Shown in pieces: positions 1-8,646 of a DNA stretch of 64,000 nucleotides. Position numbers and translations under genes: made by a program. The stretch lies in contig NC_015588.1 in assembly GCF_000215105.1 (NCBI RefSeq), positions 3,243,741 to 3,307,740 on the forward strand, in the 5' to 3' direction. Within the stretch, counting starts at the first letter, position 1, and every line of letters starts with the position of its first letter. This DNA is from Isoptericola variabilis 225 (lineage in GTDB: Bacteria > Actinomycetota > Actinomycetes > Actinomycetales > Cellulomonadaceae). Below the pieces are notes generated by a model. That model did not search any database. It was not told the origin of the DNA and was given only the letters and a program-made list of their open reading frames with translations.

Positions 1-2025
1 GAGCAGCGCGCCCACCGACATCGGCATGACGAACCCGACCGGCGCGAGGACGCCTGCCGCGAGCGGCACGGCCACGAGGTTGTACCCGGCGGCCCACCAG
101 AGGTTCTGCTTCATCGTGCGGTAGCTCGCCCGCGACAGGTCGACGACGGACAGCACGGCACGCGGGTCGTCGCCGGCGAGGATGACCCCGGCCGACCCGA
201 TCGCGACGTCGGTGCCCGCGCCGATCGCGATGCCGACGTCGGCCTGCGCGAGCGCCGGGGCGTCGTTGACGCCGTCGCCGACCATCGCCACACGGTGGCC
301 CTCGCGCCGGAGCGCGGCCACGGTCGAGGACTTGTCCTCGGGCCGCACCCCCGCGAAGTACCGGTCGATCCCGAGCTCGCGCGCGACGGAGCGTGCCACG
401 GCCTCCGCGTCACCGGTGATCATGACGACGTCGATGCCGCGCGCCCGCAGCTGCGCGACGGCGTCGGCGGACTCGGGCCGCACCTGGTCGGCGAGGCGCA
501 GCGCACCGATGACCGCGCCGTCGCGCACCACGTGGAGCACGATCGCGCCCTCGCCGCGCCAGGCCGCGGCCTCGGGGACCTCCTCGAGGCGGCGCTCCTC
601 GAGCAGCCGCGGGCCGCCGACGCGCACCTCGCGTCCGTCGACCGTCGCGGTCACGCCGACCGCGGGCGCCGAGGCGAAGCCTCCCGCGCGCGGGACGGAC
701 AGGCCGCGAGCGCCGGCCTCGCCGACGATCGCGCGGGCGAGCGGGTGCTCGCTGTCCGACTCGGCGGCCGCCGCGAGCGCCAGCACCGCGTCGGCGTCGA
801 GGTCGCCGGTCGTGGCGACGTCGACGACGGCGGACTCGCCGCGCGTGAGCGTGCCCGTCTTGTCGAACAGGACCACGTCGACCGTGCGCATGCTCTCGAG
901 GGCGAGCCGGTCCTTGACCAGGACGCCGGCCCGGGCGGCGCGCTCGGTCGCGATGGACACGACCAGCGGGATCGCCAGGCCGAGCGCGTGGGGGCACGCG
1001 ATGACGAGCACGGTCACGGTCCGCACGACCGCGGCGTCGGGCAGCCCGAGCAACGACCACACGACGGCGGTCACGGCGGCCGCGCCGAGCGCGAACCAGA
1101 ACAGCCATCCCGCGGCCACGTCGGCGATCCGCTGCGCGCGCGACGACGACGCCTGGGCGTCGGCCACGAGCTTGCGGATGCCCGCGAGCGCCGTGTCGTC
1201 GCCGGTCGCGGTCACCTCGACGCGCAGGCCCGAGTCGGTCGCCACGGTGCCGGCCGTGACCTGGTCGCCGACGCCGCGCGTCACGGTGCGCGACTCCCCC
1301 GTGATCATCGACTCGTCCATCTCGGCCCGGCCGTCGACGACGCGGCCGTCGGCCGGGACGCGGCCGCCCGGGCGGACGAGGACGACGTCGCCCACCCGGA
1401 GGTCCGACGGCGGCACGACGGCGACCTGGTCGCCGTCGACGCGCTCGGCCTCGTCGGGCAGCAGCTCCGCGAGCGAGTCGAGCGCCGACGTCGTCCGCGC
1501 GAGCGAGCGCATCTCGATCCAGTGGCCGAGCAGCATGATCACGACCAGCAGCGCGAGCTCCCACCAGAAGTCGAGCTGGTGGTCGAGCAGGCCGAGGCTC
1601 GCGCCGGCCGAGGCGACGAACGCGACCGTGATGGCGGTCCCGACGAGCAGCATCATGCCGGGGCGCCGCGCGCGGAGCTCGGACGCCGCCCCGACGAGGA
1701 AGGGCCGGCCGCCCCAGGCGAAGACGACGGTGCCGAGAACGGGCGAGACCCAGCGGACCCACGCGGCGTCGGGCAGCTCGTAGCCGAGGATCATCGCGAA
1801 CATCGGCGAGAACGCGACGACCGGGACGGCCAGCACGAGCATGGTCCAGAACAGGCGGCGGTACTCGGCGACGTGGTCCCCGTGGCCGCCGCCGTGCCCG
1901 CCGTGCCCCGTGTGCTCGGCGTGTCCTGCGTGCTCGGCGGGCGCCCCGGCCCCGCCGTGATCCTGGTGGTCGTGCTGGTGGTGCTCGTGGTGCTGGTGGT
2001 GCCGCGTGTGCTCTTCGGTCCTCAT
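1..2025 (-). CDS. Heavy-metal (copper-type) translocating P-type ATPase, C-terminus cut by window edge
   Basis: ATP-driven export of a soft metal, most likely copper or silver, across the plasma membrane. Residues 1-51 form a His-rich, Cys-free metal-binding tail. The A-domain TGES is near residue 242, the membrane CPH motif (VIACPHALG) near 343 and the phosphorylation motif DKTGTLT near 388. SEHPLARAI and GDGVNDAPA follow in the ATP-binding domain. CPH instead of CPC places it in the P1B-3 (CopB) group by established family rules. The reading frame runs off position 1 at VMPMSVGALL, so only roughly 15-25 residues are missing. The ATG at 2025 has an excellent Shine-Dalgarno (GGAGGGGAAGG). A CsoR-like palindrome lies just upstream. 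Confidence 0.93.
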   Translation of the reverse strand, partial: MRTEEHTRHHQHHEHHQHDHQDHGGAGAPAEHAGHAEHTGHGGHGGGHGDHVAEYRRLFWTMLVLAVPVVAFSPMFAMILGYELPDAAWVRWVSPVLGTVVFAWGGRPFLVGAASELRARRPGMMLLVGTAITVAFVASAGASLGLLDHQLDFWWELALLVVIMLLGHWIEMRSLARTTSALDSLAELLPDEAERVDGDQVAVVPPSDLRVGDVVLVRPGGRVPADGRVVDGRAEMDESMITGESRTVTRGVGDQVTAGTVATDSGLRVEVTATGDDTALAGIRKLVADAQASSSRAQRIADVAAGWLFWFALGAAAVTAVVWSLLGLPDAAVVRTVTVLVIACPHALGLAIPLVVSIATERAARAGVLVKDRLALESMRTVDVVLFDKTGTLTRGESAVVDVATTGDLDADAVLALAAAAESDSEHPLARAIVGEAGARGLSVPRAGGFASAPAVGVTATVDGREVRVGGPRLLEERRLEEVPEAAAWRGEGAIVLHVVRDGAVIGALRLADQVRPESADAVAQLRARGIDVVMITGDAEAVARSVARELGIDRYFAGVRPEDKSSTVAALRREGHRVAMVGDGVNDAPALAQADVGIAIGAGTDVAIGSAGVILAGDDPRAVLSVVDLSRASYRTMKQNLWWAAGYNLVAVPLAAGVLAPVGFVMPMSVGALL

Positions 2026-2049
2026 GGCACCTTCCCCTCCGTCCTGACG

Positions 2050-2066
2050 ATACCCCCAGGGGGTAT
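2050..2066. promoter_or_regulatory. CsoR-like copper operator
   Basis: A perfect 17-bp palindrome, ATACCCCCAGGGGGTAT, lies 25 bp upstream of the P-type ATPase start. Its GC-rich C-run/G-run core flanked by TA steps is the known form of operators for CsoR/RcnR-type copper sensors. No csoR gene is in the window, so the regulator must be encoded elsewhere. The match to the operator class is seen directly; the regulator is inferred. Confidence 0.7.
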
Positions 2067-2109
2067 ATCGCGCCAGAACCGGAGCTCCCTGCCGAGTATT
2101 CCCGCCCGG

Positions 2110-2991
2110 CTACGCCGCCACGAGGGCGAGGTCGACGCGCCCCACAGACGGCAGGGCGGCGCGGACGCTCGCCTCGGCGTCGGCGGCGACCCGTCCGCCG
2201 TCGGACACGGTGAGCGCGGGCGCGACGCCGAGCCGCGCCTGCACCACGAGGCGGTGACCCGACCAGCGCAGGCGCACGTCGTCGACCCGCCCGACGTCGC
2301 GGGCCGTGCCCCACAGCAGCACGAGGATCGCGGCGGTGATGAGCAGGCCGACGATCGGGTCGGCCTGCGGGAAGCCGAGCGACACGCCGAGCACGCCGAG
2401 AACCACCGCGAGCGAGGTGAAGCCGTCGGTGCGGGCGTGCACGCCGTCGGCGACGAGCGCCGCCGACCCGATGCGCCGACCGGTGCGGATGCGGTAGACC
2501 GCGACGGCCTCGTTGCCCGCGAACCCCACGACGCCGGCCACGGCGACCCATCCGAGGTGCTCGAGCGGCTGCGGGTCGGCGAGGCGCCGCACCGACTCGA
2601 CGCCCGCGACCACGGCCGACAGGGCGATCATCGCCACGACGAACAGCCCGGCGAGGTCCTCGACGCGTCCGAAGCCGTGCGTGTACCGCCGCGTCGCCGC
2701 GCGACGGCCGAGGACGAACGCGATCCACAGCGGCACAGCCGTGAGCGCGTCCGAGAAGTTGTGGATCGTGTCGGCCAGAAGCGCGACCGACCCGCTCACG
2801 AGCGCGATGCCGAGCTGCGCGACCGCGGTCGCGCCGAGCACGAGCAGGCTGACCTTGACCGCGCGGATCCCCTGCGCGCTCGCCTCGAGCGCGCCGTCGA
2901 CCGAGTCGGCGGCGTCGTGCGAGTGCGGCACGAACACCTCGTGCAGCCACCCGCGGAACCCCGCGGGGTGCGCGTGCTCGACGCCGGTCAT
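2110..2991 (-). CDS. Cation diffusion facilitator (CDF) metal exporter
   Basis: A 293-residue proton-coupled divalent metal exporter of the plasma membrane. It has a His-containing cytosolic N-terminus, six predicted membrane segments and a C-terminal cytosolic domain. The two metal-site motifs are HxxxD at H77/D81 (TM2) and HxxxD at H185/D189 (TM5); an HD-HD site favours zinc or a similar ion. The ATG at 2991 overlaps the stop of the upstream ArsR-type regulator by four bases (ATGA), so the two are translationally coupled. The longer open frame upstream of 2991 is antisense-like sequence and was not used. Substrate is inferred from motif and context only. Confidence 0.9.
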   Translation of the reverse strand: MTGVEHAHPAGFRGWLHEVFVPHSHDAADSVDGALEASAQGIRAVKVSLLVLGATAVAQLGIALVSGSVALLADTIHNFSDALTAVPLWIAFVLGRRAATRRYTHGFGRVEDLAGLFVVAMIALSAVVAGVESVRRLADPQPLEHLGWVAVAGVVGFAGNEAVAVYRIRTGRRIGSAALVADGVHARTDGFTSLAVVLGVLGVSLGFPQADPIVGLLITAAILVLLWGTARDVGRVDDVRLRWSGHRLVVQARLGVAPALTVSDGGRVAADAEASVRAALPSVGRVDLALVAA

Positions 2992-3314
2992 GCGCGCGGT
3001 CCGGGATGGCCGTCGTGGTGCGCGGGCCGCTCGTCGACCGCGTGCTGCGCCTGGTAGACGGCCTGGGCCACGAGGGTGCGCGCGTGCTCGTCGACGAGCG
3101 AGTAGAAGACGCGGTTGCCCTCCTGGCGCGCCGTGACGATGCGTCCCCACCGCAGCTTGGCGAGGTGCTGCGAGACGGCCGTGGGCGACTTGTCGACGAT
3201 GTCGGCGAGATGGTTGACCGACAGCTCCTCGTCGCGCAGCGCGAGGATGATGCGCACGCGCGTCGGGTCGGCCAGGAGCGAGTCGGAGGCAAGCGGAAGG
3301 CTCGACTCCAGCAC
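2988..3314 (-). CDS. ArsR/SmtB-family metal-sensing repressor
   Basis: A 108-residue winged-helix repressor that probably controls the downstream CDF gene. The recognition region is at about residues 30-60 (LSVNHLADIVDKSPTAVSQH). The C-terminal helix carries D75-x-H77 and H91, matching three of the four ligands of the CzrA/SmtB alpha-5 zinc site. The fourth position, 88, is Gln instead of His. A tail with H99, H100 and H103 could replace it, as C-terminal tails do in NmtR/KmtR-type nickel/cobalt sensors. The start is a GTG with only a weak ribosome site. Its metal is therefore uncertain. Confidence 0.85.
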   Translation of the reverse strand: MLESSLPLASDSLLADPTRVRIILALRDEELSVNHLADIVDKSPTAVSQHLAKLRWGRIVTARQEGNRVFYSLVDEHARTLVAQAVYQAQHAVDERPAHHDGHPGPRA

Positions 3315-3387
3315 CCCGGCCGGTGGCGCGCCTCATCGTCCACAGGCCATGCACTCCCCTTGCCGGGCCGATCGGCCGCGGGTAGCA

Positions 3388-3403
3388 TCGAACGTATGTT
3401 CGA
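3388..3403. promoter_or_regulatory. LexA (SOS) box over the start of the HNH gene, with TAGCAT -10
   Basis: TCGAACGTATGTTCGA has perfect 6-bp arms and a 4-bp spacer and fits the actinobacterial LexA consensus TCGAAC-N4-GTTCGA. It contains the ATG at 3396. A -10 element, TAGCAT (3383-3388), ends 7 bp before that ATG, so the transcript is predicted to be leaderless and LexA would sit on the transcription start. Confidence 0.8.
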
Positions 3404-4802
3404 CACGGTGGTCCGCGAGCGGGACGGGGCGGTCGTCACGATCGACGACCTCGACGCGCTCGCGTCCCCGCCGCCGGGTCCGCCGTCGGTGAACGCCGTG
3501 AGCGCCGCGATCGACGAGGCGGTGGCCCTGCAGGCCGAGATCGACGCGCTCGAGGGCCGCAAGCTCCTCGCGCTCGAGAAGGCGCGGCGCGCGGCGATGC
3601 GGTGCGAGCGTGACCTGCTCGCCCAGGACGACCCCGAGCTGGCCCGTGCCGGGACGTCGCGTCGCCACCAGCTCGCGCTGCGCGCCTTCGTCGCCGACGT
3701 CGCGGCCGCACTGCGCCTCTCCGAGCGGCAGGCCGGCCACCTCGTCGACACCGCTCGTACCCTGACCGCCCACGGCCGGGCCACGCTCGCGGCGCTCTGC
3801 CGCGGCGAGTTCTCGGCCGCGATCGCGACTGCCATGGCCGACACGCTCGCCGACGTCCCGGACGGTCGCGCCCGCGCCGAGGTCCAGGCCGAGGCGCTGA
3901 CCTGCGCCCGCGCCGCGACGCCGTCCGCGTTCCGTCGGCACCTGCGCCGCGCCCGCGATCGCGTGCACCCGGAGCCGATGGACGTCCGCCACGAGCGGGC
4001 GTCCGCGAAGCGCGCGGTGCACGTCGACCCGGGAGCGGACGGGATGGCCTGGCTCACCGCCTACCTCCCGGCCACGACCGCGCACGCGATCGCCGACCGT
4101 CTGGACGCCACGGCACGTCAGGCGCGGACGGCGGGCGACGGGCGCACGCTCGACCAGTTGCGCGCTGACGCGCTCGCGGCGCTGCTGCTCGTCGGCGTCC
4201 CTACGGCCGGCGACGGCGCGGGCACGCTCGCGCGCGAGCTGGAGTCCGGGCTCGTGCCCGACCTCGCCGACCAGGCCCGCCGGATCACCCCGCGCGTCAG
4301 CGTGACCGTGCCCGTGCTCGCGCTGCTGGGCCGCACCGACGTCCCGGCCGAGCTCGAGGGCCACGGGCCGGTCGACCCGGCCACCGCGGCGGTGCTCGCG
4401 GCCGGGGCGCCGTCGCTGCGCCGGCTGCTCGTCGACCCGGTGTCCGGCCGCGTGCTCACGACCGACGCCGGCACCTACACCGTGCCCGCGGCGCTGCGCG
4501 CCTACCTCCAGGCACGGGACGGCACCTGCCGGTTCCCCGGTTGCTCCCGACCGGCGCGGGCGAGCGACGTCGACCACACCACGGCGTGGGCCGCGGGCGG
4601 CACGACGACGGCCGCGAACCTCGCGCACCTATGCCGCCGTCATCACGTGCTCAAGCACCAGACCCGCTGGCACGCCCGGCAGCTGCCCGACGGGACGCTC
4701 CGGTGGACGTCACCCGCCGGGCGGACGTACCACGACGCCGTCGCGCCACCGGTCGACACCTCGGGCGAGCTCCTGCGGGACCCGGGGCCGCCGCCGTTCT
4801 GA
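3396..4802 (+). CDS. DUF222 / 13E12-repeat family HNH endonuclease
   Basis: A 468-residue protein of the DUF222/13E12 family, very common and often multicopy in actinobacteria. The helical DUF222 part fills roughly residues 30-340. An HNH domain follows at about 375-425, with paired cysteines (CRFPGC), DVDHTTAW, NLAHLC and RRHH. This is a nuclease fold, but the biological role of the family is unknown. The ATG at 3396 was chosen because a -10 hexamer lies 7 bp upstream and a LexA box overlaps it; no ribosome-binding site is needed. It is expected to be induced by DNA damage, as reported for some mycobacterial 13E12 genes. Confidence 0.9.
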   Translation: MFDTVVRERDGAVVTIDDLDALASPPPGPPSVNAVSAAIDEAVALQAEIDALEGRKLLALEKARRAAMRCERDLLAQDDPELARAGTSRRHQLALRAFVADVAAALRLSERQAGHLVDTARTLTAHGRATLAALCRGEFSAAIATAMADTLADVPDGRARAEVQAEALTCARAATPSAFRRHLRRARDRVHPEPMDVRHERASAKRAVHVDPGADGMAWLTAYLPATTAHAIADRLDATARQARTAGDGRTLDQLRADALAALLLVGVPTAGDGAGTLARELESGLVPDLADQARRITPRVSVTVPVLALLGRTDVPAELEGHGPVDPATAAVLAAGAPSLRRLLVDPVSGRVLTTDAGTYTVPAALRAYLQARDGTCRFPGCSRPARASDVDHTTAWAAGGTTTAANLAHLCRRHHVLKHQTRWHARQLPDGTLRWTSPAGRTYHDAVAPPVDTSGELLRDPGPPPF

Positions 4803-4842
4803 GCGGCGCCCGGGCTCAGGGGCCTGTGCTCAGGGGCCGCTC
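4801..4842. terminator. Possible shared hairpin between convergent genes
   Basis: Arms GAGCGGC (4801-4807) and GCCGCTC (4836-4842) enclose a loop containing two copies of a CTCAGGGGCC-like word. The hairpin overlaps the stop codons of both convergent genes. There is no T tract, so terminator function is only plausible. Confidence 0.35.
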
Positions 4843-6394
4843 AGTGGCCCGCGCCCAGGTTCCCCGCGAGACGCTCGAGACGCTGCGCGCTGTCGTCGTT
4901 CAGGCCCACGACCGTGACGGTCTTGCCGCGCGCCTCGTACTTGGTGCGCACGGCGTCGAGCGCGGCGACGGTCGAGGCGTCCCACACGTGCGCCCGCGTC
5001 ATGTCGATGACGATGTTCCGCGGGTCGCCCGAGTAGTCGAACTGGTGGACGAGGTCGTTCGACGACGCGAAGAACAGCTCGCCCTCGACCGCGTAGACGC
5101 GCTGGTCGTCGTCGTCGCTCGCGTCGAGGCGCGTGACGGACGTGAGGTGGGCGACCCGCCGCGCGAAGAGCACGGTCGCGACGAGCACGCCGACCACGAC
5201 GCCGTACGCGAGGTTGTGCGTCCACACCGTCACGACGACGGTCGACGCCATGACGAGCGTCTCGGAGCGCGGCATGCGGCGCAGGGTCGACGGCCGGACC
5301 GAGTGCCAGTCGAACGTGCCGACCGAGACCATGATCATGACCGCGACGAGCGCCGCCATGGGGATGATGCCGACGAGGTCGCCGAGCCCGACGACGAGGA
5401 TCAGCAGGAACACGCCGGCGAGCAGCGTCGACAGGCGCGTCCGGGCGCCGGACGCCTTCACGTTGATCATCGTCTGGCCGATCATCGCGCAGCCGCCCAT
5501 GCCGCCGAAGAAACCCGTGACGATGTTGGCGACGCCCTGGCCCCACGACTCGCGGGTCTTGTTCGAGTGCGTGTCCGTGACGTCGTCGACCAGCGTGGCC
5601 GTGAGCAGCGACTCGATGAGCCCGACGAGCGCCATCGCGAGCGCGTACGGGGCGATGATCTGCAGCGTCTCGAGCGTCGGCGGCACGTCGGGGAGCAGCA
5701 GCGACGGCAGCGACTCCGGCAGCTCACCCTCGTCCCCGACCGTCGGGACGGCGAGCTCCGCGACGACCGTCACGAGCGTGAGCAGGACGATCGCGACGAG
5801 CGGCGCCGGCACGGCCTTCGTCAGGCGGGGGAAGAACACCAGGATCGCCAGGCCGGCGGCGACGAGCGGGTAGACGACCACCGGCACGTCGACGAGGTGC
5901 GGCACCTGCGAGAGGAAGATGAGGATCGCCAGCGCGTTGACGAAGCCCACCATGACCGAGCGCGGGACGAACCGCATGAGCTTGGCGACGCCGAGCACAC
6001 CCAGCACGACCTGGATGATGCCGCCGAGCAGGACCGTCGCGACGAGGTGGTCGAGCCCGTGGTCCCGGGCGACGGGGGCGACGACGAGCGCGATCGCGCC
6101 CGTCGCGGCGGAGATCATCGCGGGCCGGCCGCCGACGAACGCGATCGTGACCGCCATCGTGACCGACGTGAAGAGTCCGACGCGCGGGTCGACGCCCGCG
6201 ATGATCGAGAACGCGATCGCCTCGGGGATCAGCGCCAGGGCGACGACGAGGCCGGCGAGGACCTCGGTGCGCAGCGTCCGCACGGAGCGGAAGGCCGCGC
6301 GGAACGAGCCGGAGACGTCGGCCTCGGGCGCGCCGGTGACCGGCAGCGGTTCGGGGGCAGGGTCGGGCAGGGCGATGCGGGAGTCGTTCGGCAC
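4841..6394 (-). CDS. SulP-family anion transporter with C-terminal STAS domain
   Basis: An integral membrane transporter of about 517 residues for an inorganic or small organic anion such as sulfate, bicarbonate or a dicarboxylate. The SulP core has many hydrophobic segments, including the conserved stretch around GFFGGMGGCAMIGQT, which is typical of SLC26/SulP transporters. The last ~100 residues form a STAS domain (DMTRAHVWDASTVAALDAV). I chose the GTG at 6394 because AGGAA lies 6 bp upstream; the open frame continues to 6439 without a better ribosome site. It stands alone and converges with the HNH gene. The substrate cannot be told from sequence. Confidence 0.88.
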   Translation of the reverse strand: MPNDSRIALPDPAPEPLPVTGAPEADVSGSFRAAFRSVRTLRTEVLAGLVVALALIPEAIAFSIIAGVDPRVGLFTSVTMAVTIAFVGGRPAMISAATGAIALVVAPVARDHGLDHLVATVLLGGIIQVVLGVLGVAKLMRFVPRSVMVGFVNALAILIFLSQVPHLVDVPVVVYPLVAAGLAILVFFPRLTKAVPAPLVAIVLLTLVTVVAELAVPTVGDEGELPESLPSLLLPDVPPTLETLQIIAPYALAMALVGLIESLLTATLVDDVTDTHSNKTRESWGQGVANIVTGFFGGMGGCAMIGQTMINVKASGARTRLSTLLAGVFLLILVVGLGDLVGIIPMAALVAVMIMVSVGTFDWHSVRPSTLRRMPRSETLVMASTVVVTVWTHNLAYGVVVGVLVATVLFARRVAHLTSVTRLDASDDDDQRVYAVEGELFFASSNDLVHQFDYSGDPRNIVIDMTRAHVWDASTVAALDAVRTKYEARGKTVTVVGLNDDSAQRLERLAGNLGAGH

Positions 6395-6571
6395 GCAGCG
6401 TTCCTCACGGTGGGACGGACGGCACGCGACGCTGCGCACGATGAAAGGGGAGCCGGAGCGGCGCCAAGTTTAACCCCCGCGACCCTCAGGGAAACCTCAA
6501 GTGCGCAGCGCTCGACGCCGGGCAGCCGCCATCATGGTCGCCACGGGGGGCGACGAGGCGGGGTGGAAGGC

Positions 6572-7670
6572 ATGCACGTCCTGGTCACCGGAGGTGCTGG
6601 CTACGTCGGCGCCCACGGTGCTACGACTGATCGAGGCCGGGCACGACCCGGTCGTGGTGGACGACTTCTCGCGGGGAACCACGGCGGCGGTCTCGCGCGT
6701 CGAGGAGCTCACGGGCCGGCACGTGCCCGTGCACGCGTACGACGTCGCGGACATCGACATGCTCGAGCGACTGTTCGACGCCGAGCGGTTCGACGCCGTC
6801 GTCCACCTCGCCGGCGTCCGGACGGCCCACACGAGCGTGGCGCGGCCCCTTCACTGCTACGAGACCAACCTGACGACGACGTTCACGCTGCTGCGCTGCA
6901 TGGCCTGGTACGGCGTCCCGCGCCTCGTGCTGTCGTCGTCCGGACGGGTGTACGACGCCGTGGACGCGCCGGCGCACGAGGACTCGCCGCTCGCGCCGAT
7001 CGCCCCTCTGGGCCGCGCCCACCTCATGAACGAGCAGGTGCTGCGCGACGTCGCGGGGGCGGCCGAGCCCTCGCTGCGCGTCGGGGTGCTGCGCTGCGCC
7101 ACGGTCGTCGGCCCGGACCCGTCCGGGCGGCTCGGCGACGACCTCGGCGGTACGACGCGCGGGCTGCTCCACGCGATCACCCAGGTCGCGCAGGGCCGCA
7201 GGGACCATCTCGACGTCTTCGGCGGCGACTACCCGACGCCCGACGGAACGGCGGTGCGCGACTACGTCCACGTGACCGACGTCGCGGCCGCGCACGTCGC
7301 GGCGCTCGAGGCGCTCGACGACGTCGGGCGACCGCTCTCGACGTGGAACGTCGGCTCGGGGCGGCCGACGAGCGTGCTGTCGCTCGTCGGCACCTTCGAG
7401 GCCGCGACGGGCCGCACGCTGCCGTACCGGGTGCTCCCGCGCCGGCCCGGCGACGCCGCCGTGTCGTACCTCGACGTCTCGCGCGCGGGGGAGGAGCTCG
7501 GGTGGACGGCGACGCGCGGGCTCCCGGAGATCTGCACCGACCACTGGCGCTGGCAGCGCCGCAACCCCGAGGGCTACCCGCTCGCGGCGACGCCCGAGAC
7601 CCCGTGGCGAGGCGGCGTCGGGCACCGGCTGCGCCTGCTGCAGGGCGCCGAGAACGGCCCGTTCTGGTGA
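6572..7670 (+). pseudogene. Frameshifted GalE-like NAD-dependent epimerase/dehydratase lacking YxxxK
   Basis: The start MHVLVTGGAGYVGAH (6572-6616) is a textbook Rossmann N-terminus, but the rest (TVLRLIEAGHDPVVVDDFSRG onwards to the stop at 7670) is in another frame. The junction is at about 6614-6618, where CACGGTG would read in frame as CACACGGTG, i.e. two bases missing or one extra. Downstream the family is clear: VVHLAGVRT, SSSGRVYD, YDVADID. However, the catalytic YxxxK is replaced by LxxxH (PLGRAHLMNEQ) at 7011-7025. Two independent lesions argue for a non-functional or repurposed gene rather than only a sequencing error. Close relatives interconvert UDP-glucose and UDP-galactose. Confidence 0.75.
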
Positions 7671-7674
7671 CGGC

Positions 7675-8646
7675 TCAGGGCTTCGTCTCGCGGTAGAACC
7701 GCAGCGCGCCCGGGTGCAGGTCCGCCGGCTCGGTGAAGATCGCCCGCACGCGGTCGAGCTGCGACGCGGTCGGGACCTCGGCCGCGATGCGCGAGCGCGC
7801 GTCGAACAGCGTGGCCACGAGCCCGTGCGCGACCGGATCGGGCATGTCCGCGGGCACCACGAGGAAGTTCGGCACGGCGAGCGTGGGCACGTCGCGCCGC
7901 AGCCCGTACATGCCCGCCGGGACGACGCCGTGGCGGTAGCCGGACCCGTGGCGAGCACGCACCTCGTCGACGAGGTCGCCGAGCGGCACGAGGCGCACGT
8001 CGAGCTCCTCGGACAGCTGGGTGATGCCCGGGGTGCGCAGGCCGCCCGACCAGAAGAACGCGTCGACGTCGCCCGCGTGCAGCGCCTCGATCGAGCGTGC
8101 GATCCCCAGCGACTGCCCGCGCAGCGCTCGCTGGTCGATCCCGGCCGCCTCGAGCAGGCGTGACGCGATGAGCGACGTGCCGGAGCCCGGCGCACCGAGC
8201 GAGACGTCGCGCCCCCGCAGGTCCTCGATCGCCTCGATGTCGGAGTCCGCGGGGACCACGAGGTGGATGAAGTCGTCGTAGACGCGGGCGAGAGCGCGCA
8301 GCGGCATGGGCCCCGAGAACGAGCCCGAGCCGGTCACGGCGTCCCCGACGGCGTCGGCGGTGCTGAACGCGACCTGTGCGCGGCCGTCGGCGAGCATGCG
8401 GAGGTTCTCGACCGACCCGCCGGTCTCGAGCACCTCGACCGACATCCCGTACCGCTCGTCGAGGACCTCGGCCAGGCCGGCGCCGTAGCCGTGGTAGATC
8501 CCCGACGCGCCCCCGGTCGCCACGACGAGCGTCTCGGGGCGCTGGCCGGCCCACGGGTCGCGGCGGTCGCCCGCGAGGCACCCGGCGACGAGCAGGACGG
8601 CGAGCGCCACGGCCGCCGCGAGCAGCCGCCGGACCCCGCGGCTCAT
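7675..8646 (-). CDS. TAXI-family solute-binding lipoprotein
   Basis: A 323-residue extracytoplasmic binding protein of the TAXI (TRAP-associated) family. The signal peptide ends in a lipobox (LLVAGC), so it should be lipid-anchored outside the membrane. Family signs include LVVATGGASGIYHGYGAGLAE near the mature start and SLGAPGSGT in the middle. Relatives capture glutamate or other organic acids for TRAP transporters, but no TRAP membrane subunits are nearby. Its ATG overlaps the kinase stop by four bases, so it is the third gene of a regulator-kinase-binding protein operon. It may therefore deliver its ligand to the sensor kinase rather than to a permease; this is inference. Confidence 0.88.
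   Translation of the reverse strand: MSRGVRRLLAAAVALAVLLVAGCLAGDRRDPWAGQRPETLVVATGGASGIYHGYGAGLAEVLDERYGMSVEVLETGGSVENLRMLADGRAQVAFSTADAVGDAVTGSGSFSGPMPLRALARVYDDFIHLVVPADSDIEAIEDLRGRDVSLGAPGSGTSLIASRLLEAAGIDQRALRGQSLGIARSIEALHAGDVDAFFWSGGLRTPGITQLSEELDVRLVPLGDLVDEVRARHGSGYRHGVVPAGMYGLRRDVPTLAVPNFLVVPADMPDPVAHGLVATLFDARSRIAAEVPTASQLDRVRAIFTEPADLHPGALRFYRETKP

Noticed and set aside
410..4057. A 1215-codon minus-strand frame over the ATPase, CDF and HNH genes
   Set aside because: Low-complexity Arg/Pro/Ala translation crossing several real genes in the wrong frame; no motif or ribosome site.
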